Assembly (NCBI GenBank): GCA_025965815.1 | Contig: JAOPWF010000292.1 | Span: 1 to 12,056, forward strand | DNA length: 12,056 bases | Reading direction: 5' to 3' | Origin: Mycobacterium sp. | Lineage (GTDB): Bacteria > Actinomycetota > Actinomycetes > Mycobacteriales > Mycobacteriaceae | Shown here: in pieces, positions 1 through 7,640 of the stretch | Layout: the number at the start of each line of letters is the position of its first letter | Position numbering within the stretch: the stretch's first letter is position 1 | The notes under the pieces: model-generated | What the model was told of the DNA's origin: nothing | The model's input: only the letters and a program-made list of their open reading frames with translations | The model's database searches: none | Program-made: the position numbers and the translations under genes

Positions 1-27
1 AGGGGTACCAGTATTCCCTGTTGCATT

Positions 28-41
28 TACCCCTGGGGGTA
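28..41. promoter_or_regulatory. CsoR/CstR-type operator 1
   Basis: A 14-bp inverted repeat, TACCCC-TG-GGGGTA, has perfect 6-bp arms. It shares the frame TACC-N6-GGTA with two other sites in the window (62-77 and 1611-1624), and all three sit directly before a gene of the rhodanese/TauE/CsoR module. GC-rich dyads of this form are known operators of the CsoR/CstR repressor family. That the repressor encoded at 1661-1930 binds here is an inference from context. Confidence 0.7.
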
Positions 42-61
42 TGTCATCATTAGTTCCGAAT

Positions 62-77
62 ATACCCCCGGTGGTAT
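62..77. promoter_or_regulatory. CsoR/CstR-type operator 2
   Basis: A 16-bp dyad, ATACCCCC-GGTGGTAT, has a single mismatched pair (67 with 72). Its centre lies 35 bp from the centre of operator 1, and it ends 40 bp before the rhodanese start. Two operators in tandem suggest cooperative or strong repression of the rhodanese-tauE transcript. The A/T-rich stretch 43-64 between the two sites probably contains the promoter, but I cannot fix its -35 and -10 hexamers. Confidence 0.7.
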
Positions 78-117
78 CGCCGAAGCACACCACCGCCAGC
101 CGGAAGGACCGATCGAC

Positions 118-711
118 ATGTCCGCCCCTACTGCCATCGATTCGCAGCACCTCAGCGTGCGGCTGAGCTCCGCGGCCCCACCGCAGGTCCTCGATGTCCG
201 GACCCCCGGCGAGTTCGAAACCGCCCACATCGCCGGGGCATACAACGTCCCGTTGGATCTGCTGCGTCAGCACCGCGACGAGATCATCGAGCACCTCGAC
301 CAGGAAGTGGTGCTGGTGTGCCGCTCCGGTCAGCGGGCCGCCCAGGCCCAAGCGACCCTGCGGGCAGCCGGTCTCGGCAACGTGCAGATCCTCGACGGTG
401 GGATGACCTACTGGGAGGCGAAGGGATTCGCGGTCAACCGCGGGGTCCAGCGGTGGGACCTCGAGCGCCAGGTGCGACTCGTCGCAGGCTCGATAGTGCT
501 GACCAGCATCTTGGGCAGCGTTGCGGCACCGAGTTTGAAGTGGCTCGCCGCAGGCATCGGCGGCGGTCTGGCCGCCGCGGCACTGACCAATACGTGCGCA
601 ATGGGTATTGCGCTGTCGCGGCTGCCCTACAACCGGGGCGCCACCTGCGACGCCGCGACGCTAGTAGCTCAGCCCGTCAGCTCGCCTACCCCGTCGGGCA
701 AGGCGAACTAG
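118..711 (+). CDS. Rhodanese-domain sulfurtransferase with DUF2892 membrane tail
   Basis: A 197-residue protein. Residues 10-107 form a single rhodanese domain with the active-site loop CRSGQR; Cys68 is the residue expected to carry the persulfide. Residues 108-172 form a DUF2892-like tail with two hydrophobic segments (about 121-137 and 141-160) and the conserved Cys160 and LPYNR region, the layout of YgaP-type membrane rhodaneses. The active site should face the cytoplasm and move sulfane sulfur between thiols. The ATG at 118 has a GGAAGGA site (102-108) nine bases upstream. The tauE-like gene starts five bases after the stop, so the two are co-transcribed. Two CsoR/CstR-type operators precede it, implying induction by the ligand of the linked repressor. 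Domain assignment is secure; the physiological donor and acceptor are unknown. Confidence 0.93.
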   Translation: MSAPTAIDSQHLSVRLSSAAPPQVLDVRTPGEFETAHIAGAYNVPLDLLRQHRDEIIEHLDQEVVLVCRSGQRAAQAQATLRAAGLGNVQILDGGMTYWEAKGFAVNRGVQRWDLERQVRLVAGSIVLTSILGSVAAPSLKWLAAGIGGGLAAAALTNTCAMGIALSRLPYNRGATCDAATLVAQPVSSPTPSGKAN

Positions 712-716
712 CCGCC

Positions 717-1930
<1,214 letters not shown>

Positions 1931-2230
1931 CTGGTGCGGCGGGAAGGCGGGAATGGTGAGCGTGAAAGTGGCTCCACCGCCCAGTGCTTGGGCCAGGCCG
2001 ATGTACCCGCCGTGCGGGTGCGCCGATCTCTCACCGATGCCAGACCGCGTTATCGGTTACAGAACGCGCTGGCCACCGGTCGGGGCGTTTTGTTGGTTGC
2101 GTTAGTGATTGTGGTCGCGCTCGGGTCGGGTTCCGCATTTCGCCGCGCGATCACCTCCCTGATCGACAACACCCTGGCTCACAAGAATCTGGGCGGAACG
2201 AGCGCGCGCTCTCCACCTACCCATGGACCA
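1931..2230. other. No confident gene; possible small membrane ORF remnant
   Basis: The 300 bases between the repressor and the convergent exported-protein gene hold two weak candidates. A 50-codon ORF (ATG 1953, stop 2105) has a loosely placed AAGG upstream and several Cys and Pro but no recognised family. Another plus frame, open from a GTG at 1934, encodes a hydrophobic stretch near 2090-2145 (VLLVALVIVVALGSGSAF) followed by a polar helix-like segment. It continues deep into the antisense of the next gene, so it is unlikely to be complete as read. No terminator hairpin is visible. Confidence 0.4.
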
Positions 2231-2686
2231 TCAGTGGTCGTGGTCGAGAAGAACGAGGGTGTGAGCCAGGTTGCCATCGATGAAGTAGGCACGGCAGCTG
2301 AAGGGGTCATGGATCATGGCCCCGAACGCGTTCTGCGCATCCACGACGCCAGAGACGTTCCACACCGTGATCCGGGAGTGGTCGACCCCTTTAAGAGGGT
2401 CGTCGAATAGTGAGAATAAATCCTTGCTATCAGGGTCCAGGGCTGTGCATACCGCCTCGACGTTCGATAGTTTCGCCGTTGACGGTGATGCCAACCGGTT
2501 CAGTACCTCGGGTTCGCAGCGGTCCTGCGCCGTACGTTCGTTCGAGGTACGGTCCGTCGAGTCGGCGAGGCCGAAAACGCGTGTCGCTACGACGGTTACG
2601 ACCACGAGAATTACGCAACCCGCCGCGGCCGCGATCAACCACGCCCGCGTCTTGTACTTGCGAGGTGTCAGCGGCGAACTACCCAT
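2231..2686 (-). CDS. Small membrane-anchored exported protein, function unknown
   Basis: A 151-residue protein. A short basic N-terminus (RKYKTR, 9-14) is followed by one hydrophobic helix at about 16-38, which fits a signal anchor with the rest outside the membrane. The external part has three cysteines (57, 80, 131) and a C-terminal section reading VSGVVDAQNAFGAMI (111-125), then Phe-Ser-Cys. I recall a similar 'VDAQN-FGA ... F-C' ending from small mycobacterial exported or lipoprotein-like proteins of unknown role; I cannot verify this here. The ATG at 2686 has GGACAGG some six to twelve bases upstream. It stands alone, convergent with the sulfur-stress genes, with no partner to suggest a task. 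Codon use and hydropathy support a real gene better than any overlapping frame. Confidence 0.72.
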   Translation of the reverse strand: MGSSPLTPRKYKTRAWLIAAAAGCVILVVVTVVATRVFGLADSTDRTSNERTAQDRCEPEVLNRLASPSTAKLSNVEAVCTALDPDSKDLFSLFDDPLKGVDHSRITVWNVSGVVDAQNAFGAMIHDPFSCRAYFIDGNLAHTLVLLDHDH

Positions 2687-3311
2687 TGCTTACCTGTCCA
2701 ATATCGCGTGTCGAAGGCCATCCGCCGGGTCGCGAGGCCACGGTCGGTTCTCATCTCGGCGCAGAGGTCACAAAACACTCAGCAGACTGCAGGACCGACT
2801 TGCCCACAGTCAACAAGGCTAGGCCCCTATCAGGCATGCCAGGCATGCAGGATGGCGTCCACGTGTCACTACGATTCCGGCCCGACCACACCACCTCGGG
2901 GCGACTCCACCGTGATAGCGGCGATGCGCTGCCCTTGTCGGTCAACCGATGACCGACAACCAGTGCGGCGTCCGCCGGTTGGTGAAGGTCACGAGTTTTC
3001 GGTTTTCATGCTTGCGGCAACTTTCTTTGCGTGGGCAATTGGTATCTCGATGTTGCCCACGACCGGGCTCGTTGAGACCGGGCTCATGACGGTATCTGGG
3101 CGTCGGTGGCGTTGGCTCTCCTTCGGCAGCAGCGAGAGCGGCCCCACGCGCGTCTCAATGCGTGGTGCGGTCGAGCATCGCGCGCTGAGGGGAATTGCGA
3201 TCTCCGGTGATGGCGAAGGACCCGTCCAGGTGGGCAGTAAGACCCTGTTATTGGCGGGGTCTCGAGTCGACAGTGGTCAAAGGGCTCCAGGGCCCGCTGG
3301 TGGCCTGAGCA
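2687..3311. other. 625-bp stretch without a recognisable gene
   Basis: Open frames exist on both strands, as expected at this G+C, but none shows a recognisable family, a good ribosome site or a convincing protein pattern. Visible small structures are a 9-bp tandem repeat CAGGCATGC (2831-2839 and 2840-2848), a 10-bp direct repeat GACCGGGCTC (3061-3070 and 3076-3085), and a possible hairpin AGACCC/GGGTCT (3240-3245 with 3257-3262) in the leader of the operon that starts at 3364. Confidence 0.5.
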
Positions 3312-3329
3312 CTTCGCGGTGCCGCGAAG
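3312..3329. promoter_or_regulatory. 18-bp inverted repeat upstream of SHOCT-ABC operon
   Basis: CTTCGCGG-TG-CCGCGAAG has perfect 8-bp arms around a two-base centre. It ends 21 bases before the AGGAGGAG ribosome site of the next gene. The two-base spacer is too short for an ordinary RNA loop without opening inner pairs, so a dimeric repressor operator is more likely than a terminator. No T-run follows. No regulator gene is adjacent, so the binding protein is unknown. Confidence 0.55.
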
Positions 3330-3363
3330 GCGGCCACGGTCAAGGATTGAGGAGGAGATCAAC

Positions 3364-3627
3364 GTGATGTTTTGGTATGGCCATGATCTTGGTGGCTGGG
3401 GTTATACCACGATGATCGTCGGGATGGTGCTGTTCTGGGGTCTGGTGATCGCCGGCATCGCAGTGCTGGTCCGATCGAGGGCGCGAGACGGACGACAGCC
3501 CGCCCAGCTACCCGCGTTACCCACAGCGGAGCAGCTGCTCGCCGAGCGATTCGCCCACGGTGAGATCGACGAGAACGAATACCGCGATCGGCAAGCAGTT
3601 CTGCGGCGGGGGCAGGCACAGCCGTGA
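3364..3627 (+). CDS. SHOCT-domain small membrane protein
   Basis: An 87-residue protein. The N-terminus is aromatic and Gly/His-rich ([13 protein letters not shown]), followed by one transmembrane helix (about 15-38), a Pro/Gln linker and a C-terminal SHOCT motif (about 53-81: [20 protein letters not shown]). SHOCT segments are short two-helix modules often found at the ends of small membrane proteins and thought to mediate oligomerisation. I chose GTG 3364, which follows AGGAGGAG (3350-3357) at six bases; ATG 3367, two codons' distance away, is almost as good. The stop overlaps the start of the ABC ATPase gene by four bases (GTGA), so the protein is translationally coupled to the transporter and may be an accessory subunit. 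That role is inferred from gene order only. Confidence 0.85.
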   Translation: MMFWYGHDLGGWGYTTMIVGMVLFWGLVIAGIAVLVRSRARDGRQPAQLPALPTAEQLLAERFAHGEIDENEYRDRQAVLRRGQAQP

Positions 3628-4369
3628 CGACCCAAACCGCCCGGCCGAGCGCAGGTAGGCACGAGATGGGCAGTTCGACTACTCCCGCAAGCACGACTCC
3701 TGCCCCTAGCTTGCCCGGCGACCTCCATGCGGGCGTCGCGCCGGTGCTCGAGGCGTCGGGGATCGAGAAGACCTACCGACGCGGGGTGTGGCCGGCCCGA
3801 CACCGGGTGCCGGTACTGCGCGGCGCTGATCTGACGCTGTGGCCCGCAGAGGTGGTCGGGCTGGTCGGGGAGAACGGATCGGGCAAGTCCACCCTGATGA
3901 AGATCCTCGTCGGCGCCCTGGCCCCCGACGCCGGCACTGTGACCTGGTCGGGGCGGTTGGGGTACTGCCCGCAGCAACCGGTGGTCTACGAGCGGCTGAC
4001 CTGCGACGAGCACTTCGAACTCTTCGGCCGCGCCTACCGGATGGACCCGGCCGCCGAGCGGCGCTCGCGCCGTAGCCTGTATGCCAGCTGGGGTTCGAGC
4101 GGTACGCGACGACCCGCGCCGACCAGCTCTCCGGCGGCACTCTGGCGAAGCTCAATCTGGGTTTGGCCTTGCTCGCCGACCCTGAGGTGCTGCTGCTGGA
4201 TGAGCCCTACGCCGGGTTCGACTGGGACACCTATCTGAAGTTCTGGAAGCTCGTGGCCGGGCGCCGCCAGTTGGGCCGCACTGTGCTGATCATCAGTCAT
4301 TTCGTGGCCGACCAGGAGCGTTTCGACCGCATCGTGCAGCTCAGCGAAGGTAGGACGGCGCCGAGGTGA
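3624..4369 (+). pseudogene. ABC transporter ATP-binding subunit, broken by a one-base frameshift
   Basis: Two frames together encode one complete ATPase. The first frame, from GTG 3624, gives the Walker A motif GENGSGKST (82-90) and the Q-loop region YCPQQP. The second gives the signature LSGGT, the Walker B region [12 protein letters not shown] and the H-loop IISHF, ending at 4369. The second frame has a TAG at 4073-4075 and the first becomes meaningless after about 4088, so the break lies at 4076-4094. One extra base restoring 'GCC GAG CTG GGG' near 4086 would give a continuous protein of about 248 residues. It resembles ATPases of ABC-2 exporters. Upstream it overlaps the SHOCT gene and downstream the permease (both GTGA). 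Either the gene is recently dead or the sequence has lost a base; no slippery heptamer suggests programmed shifting. An N-terminal Ser/Thr/Pro tail of about 35 residues precedes the domain. Confidence 0.85.
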
Positions 4370-5958
4370 CCACCGCGGGTCGCATCGCCGGATCGCCTTG
4401 GGACACTGCCTTGTTCGTGCGGCGCTTCCTCGCCGATTATGTCCGCAACCCGGTCAACATCCTGGCGCTGGCGCTGGTGCCGGTGGCGTTCGTTGTGGTG
4501 GCCGCCGCGCCGATCGCCGATGCGGCCAAACTGCTGGGTGGGATCGGGCCGGCGGTGCAGACCGCCACCGCGGGCTGGGCGGCAGGATTTCTCGCCGCTG
4601 TCGCCATGTATTTCCAGACCCGCGCGGCCCGCGCCGCCGATCGCCGGCTGGTGCTGGCCGGTTTGTCCTCCGTCAGGCTGGTCGCCGCCCGGATGATCAC
4701 GGGGCTGGTGCTGGCGGTGCTGGTGTCGGCCGCAGCGCTGGCGGCGCTGGCCGCGCGCACCGGGATCGACAATCCGGTGCGCGCGATCGGCGGAACGCTG
4801 ATGTTCGCGGCGATCTACCTGGCGATCGGGGCGATGGTCGGCGCGCTGGTGCGCAGCCCGGTCAACGGCACCGTGCTGATCCTGTTCCTCTGGATCATGG
4901 ACGTGTTCTTCGGTCCCAGCATGGGTTCACCGGACCGAGTCGCAACCCGATGGCTGCCCACCCACTTCGTCACGCTGTGGATGGTTGACCTGCCTTCCGG
5001 GCACAGCGGCCGGCTCGGCGACCTCGGCTGGGCGCTGGCATGGACCGTCGGCGCGCTCGCCGTTGCCTGGATCCTGGTCACGACCACCACCCGCGTCGCC
5101 CATCGCACACGTTCGCGGGTCCATGCCGGATCCTACTGGGACCAATTCGCCACAGGCCTGCGAATGGGGCTGCGGGACTACCGCCGCAACCCGGTGCTCT
5201 GGGTCCTGCTCATCGTGGTGCCGATCGCGTTCATCTTGATGGCCAAGGCGATCACTCCCGGCAAGCCCATGTCACTGTCCCTCGTGGAGGACGGCCGCGC
5301 GGTCAACCCGACGTTCTGGCTGCCCGACGTGCATGCCGGGACGATGACGCCGATCGCCATCGCCTCGCTGGCCACCCTCGCCGGGCTGTTCATAGTCCTC
5401 GACGCCCGCTCCGGTGACCAGCGCCTCACCCTGACCGGATTCCGCACCGGGGCGCTGCTGTCCGCCCGGCTCGGCGTGATCGCGCTGGCCGTACTGCTGG
5501 TCAGCGTGGCCTCGCTCGCGGTCACTGCCACCGTATTCGACGCCCGCCAATGGGGCGTCTACGCCGGCGCCAACCTGCTGCTGGCCGCCATCTACGCGCT
5601 GCTCGGGGTATGCCTCGGCCCCATCTTCGGGCGCGTCGGTGGGGTCCTCATCGCCTTCCTCGTGCCGTTCCTTGACCTCGGCATCGCGCAGAGCCCGATG
5701 CTGCGCACACAGCCACCGGCCTGGGCTCACGCGTTACCGGGCTACGGCCCCTATCGTGTCCTGCTCGACGGCGGGCTCACCAGCCACTTCGACGAAACCG
5801 GACCCCTATTGCTCGGCCTGGCTTGGCTACTCGCACTCGGAGCCCTCGCAGCGTGGCTGTTCGGCCGCGGCCTTTCTGCTGCTGCCCGCGCCCGCTCGCG
5901 ATCATCACCCGCGACAATGTCAGCGTCGACATTTCCGCGGTCGCCTACTTCCGGGTGA
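4366..5958 (+). CDS. Tandem-duplicated ABC-2 type permease
   Basis: A 530-residue membrane protein with about twelve hydrophobic segments, made of two related halves. Each opens with a cytoplasmic stretch ending in a Tyr-x-Arg-Asn-Pro pattern (DYVRNPVN near residue 25; DYRRNPVLW near 272) followed by a long helix, the mark of an internally duplicated ABC-2 membrane domain. With the linked ATPase it would form an exporter with both membrane halves in one chain. The substrate is unknown. GTG 4366 overlaps the ATPase stop by four bases, so translation is coupled. The natural C-terminus is probably lost: from residue 512 or 513 onward the codons are read out of frame from a slipin gene fragment beginning at base 5901, giving an unrelated tail ([11 protein letters not shown]...). 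If the ATPase frameshift is real, this permease has no encoded motor here. Confidence 0.85.
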   Translation: MTTAGRIAGSPWDTALFVRRFLADYVRNPVNILALALVPVAFVVVAAAPIADAAKLLGGIGPAVQTATAGWAAGFLAAVAMYFQTRAARAADRRLVLAGLSSVRLVAARMITGLVLAVLVSAAALAALAARTGIDNPVRAIGGTLMFAAIYLAIGAMVGALVRSPVNGTVLILFLWIMDVFFGPSMGSPDRVATRWLPTHFVTLWMVDLPSGHSGRLGDLGWALAWTVGALAVAWILVTTTTRVAHRTRSRVHAGSYWDQFATGLRMGLRDYRRNPVLWVLLIVVPIAFILMAKAITPGKPMSLSLVEDGRAVNPTFWLPDVHAGTMTPIAIASLATLAGLFIVLDARSGDQRLTLTGFRTGALLSARLGVIALAVLLVSVASLAVTATVFDARQWGVYAGANLLLAAIYALLGVCLGPIFGRVGGVLIAFLVPFLDLGIAQSPMLRTQPPAWAHALPGYGPYRVLLDGGLTSHFDETGPLLLGLAWLLALGALAAWLFGRGLSAAARARSRSSPATMSASTFPRSPTSG

Positions 5959-6014
5959 TCGACGCCGAAATGTCGGTGGTTGCCATCGAGAGCGTTTACA
6001 AGGCGATCGATCAG
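5901..6014 (+). pseudogene. Slipin (SPFH) gene fragment, codons 75-112 only
   Basis: These 114 bases align without gaps to 10028-10141 inside the intact slipin gene. I count 99 matches and 15 mismatches; the first 47 bases are identical and the differences lie in the rest. Translated in the matching frame the fragment reads [19 protein letters not shown]..., 32 of 38 residues identical to the slipin core. Similarity stops abruptly at both ends. It has no start or promoter of its own and overlaps the 3' end of the permease gene in another frame. It is the scar of a duplication, insertion or recombination event rather than a functional gene. Confidence 0.9.
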
Positions 6015-6077
6015 AGAGGGTTTGTGATGTATGCCGCGGTCTGTCTCAACCTCGGCGCGGGCGTCGCCCCGGCTGGA

Positions 6078-6095
6078 GTCAGCGTTCGAGCTGAC
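6078..6095. promoter_or_regulatory. Inverted repeat before the split-barrel protein gene
   Basis: GTCAGC-GTTCGA-GCTGAC has perfect 6-bp arms and a six-base centre, 65 bases before the GTG at 6161. It could be an operator or an RNA hairpin in the leader. There is no independent evidence for function, and 6-bp arms are not rare at this G+C. Confidence 0.3.
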
Positions 6096-6160
6096 AACCT
6101 GACACGCCGGCCCGCGCCATTGGCTTTCTGCTGCGGGTTGAAATTGTGAAGGACCGACCA

Positions 6161-6661
6161 GTGACGTTCGAGCTGGTTCTCAGCCACCTGCGGAAGCGAA
6201 ACTTCGCGGTGCTTTCCACGAGCGACGAAGCGGGCAAGCCCTACTCGGCGGGAGTTAACTACGGCGTGGCGGGCCCCGACCGTGACCTCACGCTCTTTGT
6301 GATGACGCGACGACATCTGCGCAAAGCGCAGAATATTGCCCAGGATTCGACTGTCTCGCTGGTAATCCCGTTGACCAGACGGCTTCTGTGGTTTCTTCCA
6401 CCACCCACTATCCAGTTGCACGGGCAAGCCGAGATCCTGGAGTGGACTGACGGCGAAGGGACGGATGCTTTCCGACGCTTCTGGGTGGGTCGCCGAATCC
6501 TCAAGTCCTATGGAGAGTCCCACCGGCGCGGCGAAACGCGGATCTGCTTCCTGAAGATCACTCCGGACCGTGTGATGAACACCTACATGGTCGGGTCCAG
6601 CATCTGGCAACTCAGGAATCGCATGGAATCGGGTGCGGCCACGGTGGTTAAGCCCGTGTGA
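6161..6661 (+). CDS. Pyridoxamine 5'-phosphate oxidase-like split-barrel protein
   Basis: A 166-residue protein of the flavin/F420-binding split-barrel superfamily. The N-terminal third follows the family pattern: LRKRNFAVLSTSDEAGKPYS, then NYGV, a strand LTLFVMT, then RRHLRKAQNI and TVSLVI, the usual 'short-chain cofactor phosphate' region. Members bind FMN, F420 or haem and reduce or oxidise small molecules; the substrate cannot be read from sequence. I prefer GTG 6161, which has GAAGGA (6148-6153) at seven bases, over the in-frame GTG 6146, which has no ribosome site. It stands alone between the slipin scar and a 364-bp gap, convergent with the phosphate-transport genes. Similar proteins are common in mycobacterial stress and dormancy sets, but I cannot assign it to a named regulon member. 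Confidence 0.82.
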   Translation: MTFELVLSHLRKRNFAVLSTSDEAGKPYSAGVNYGVAGPDRDLTLFVMTRRHLRKAQNIAQDSTVSLVIPLTRRLLWFLPPPTIQLHGQAEILEWTDGEGTDAFRRFWVGRRILKSYGESHRRGETRICFLKITPDRVMNTYMVGSSIWQLRNRMESGAATVVKPV

Positions 6662-7025
6662 GAGCGGATGACACGGAAGGCTCTGCGCTCTTGCGGGCGC
6701 TGACTTCCGCGCGATCAGGGGCGAGGATCAGGCGGGCAGGGATTGCTTCCGCTGGCAACTGGTAGTGCAGGCCGCTGCCGACGATCATTCACGTGTAGAC
6801 GGCTCGCGACGGGCCCCAAGTGTTCTCGGTCGGATCGGACTTCCCCATCGTGACCATGCCACCCGGTGGGTCGACGGGCACGTTATGGGACAACAACCTT
6901 GGCTGCGCGACCTTTCAGCGGGCTGTAGGCCAGCCGCGTGTACTCGGAATGTGGGCAACGCCACCCGTTCGTCCCACGTGCAACAGCAGATAAGGCGGAT
7001 ACGATTGCAGCGAGCTTTCGAGGCG
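6662..7025. other. 364-bp convergent intergenic region, no gene seen
   Basis: This lies between the stops of the split-barrel gene and the DUF47 gene. Short frames are present, including a 46-codon minus-strand ORF (6788 to 6648) that overlaps the split-barrel gene's 3' end, but none has a recognised family or a proper ribosome site. A small dyad CCAC-CCG-GTGG near 6859-6870 is the only hairpin-like element, and no T-run marks a terminator. Confidence 0.5.
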
Positions 7026-7640
7026 CTACTGGGATTTGTACACCGCGTACCACGTGCGCCGTGCCAGGTGCTGGATTGCCTCGGCGAGGAGTTCGCCCCG
7101 GCGATACTGCTCGCGCCGCCGCAGCTCGCGACGCACGTCGGTCTCTCGCTCGAGATCGGCGATGGCTTCGCGATATGCGTGTTCGGCGCGGGTCAGCTGC
7201 TCCAACGATTCGTCGGCCAATACCGCGGCGTGGCTGTGGGGAAGAGCCCGAATGGCTGCGGCGAGCGATGTCATCGCGGCCCCGATTGCTTCCACCTGTC
7301 CACCGAGGCGCGGGTCGGGGGCAGTACGCGAAAGTTCGGCTTCGCGTGCAACACCGTAGGCGCGCTCGGCGACCCCGCCGAGCCGCTCGCCGAGTTCGAA
7401 AAGGTCCTCTGCGGCGAGGGGTGTAGAAAAACTGGACCGAACCTGAATATGCAGGCGCCGCCGAGTTTCGTGTTCGGAAGCCAGCAGAGAACGCAACTGG
7501 ACGACGGTGTCCTCGCCGCCGGTCCCGGCACACCACGCCCCTAGAACGCTGATCATTGTCTCGACGATGCCCAGCTGCGCGGTGAGCGTGCCGAGGACGT
7601 CATGGGTTTCGGGGAGAAACCACGCGCGAGGAAGTCTCAT
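7026..7640 (-). CDS. DUF47/PhoU-like accessory protein of the PiT transporter
   Basis: A 204-residue, largely helical soluble protein starting MRLPRAWFLPETHDV and rich in Arg/Glu heptad-like stretches (LERETDVRRELRRREQYRRGE). Length, helix content and position directly after a PiT permease match the DUF47 (PhoU-like, YkaA) family, which partners and probably regulates PiT phosphate transporters. The ATG at 7640 has GGAGGG (7648-7653) at seven bases. Its ATG overlaps the PiT stop as ATGA, so the two are translationally coupled. The open frame extends upstream to 7709, but that part is antisense-free PiT coding sequence and has no ribosome site. It probably acts at the inner face of the membrane. 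The family call rests mainly on layout and fold pattern, since DUF47 sequences diverge strongly. Confidence 0.8.
   Translation of the reverse strand: MRLPRAWFLPETHDVLGTLTAQLGIVETMISVLGAWCAGTGGEDTVVQLRSLLASEHETRRRLHIQVRSSFSTPLAAEDLFELGERLGGVAERAYGVAREAELSRTAPDPRLGGQVEAIGAAMTSLAAAIRALPHSHAAVLADESLEQLTRAEHAYREAIADLERETDVRRELRRREQYRRGELLAEAIQHLARRTWYAVYKSQ

Noticed and set aside
2831..2848. Tandem CAGGCATGC repeat as a possible regulatory or mobile-element signature
   Set aside because: Only two 9-bp units in a non-coding stretch, with no further copies or associated gene.
3257..3270. A DosR-like match GGGTCTCGAGTCGA upstream of the SHOCT operon
   Set aside because: Only 9 of 14 core positions agree and there is no second box, so it is within chance at this G+C.
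2708..3367. A 219-codon plus-strand frame in the gap before the SHOCT gene
   Set aside because: Composition shifts erratically, no ribosome site is present at its start, and the only interesting part is a short hydrophobic run near 3000-3060.
4076..4094. Programmed -1 frameshifting in the ABC ATPase
   Set aside because: No slippery heptamer or obvious downstream stimulatory stem is visible, and an ATPase subunit has no known need for it.
6648..6788. A 46-codon minus-strand ORF (MIVGSGLHYQLPAE...)
   Set aside because: It overlaps the 3' end of the split-barrel gene, has no ribosome site and no recognised family.
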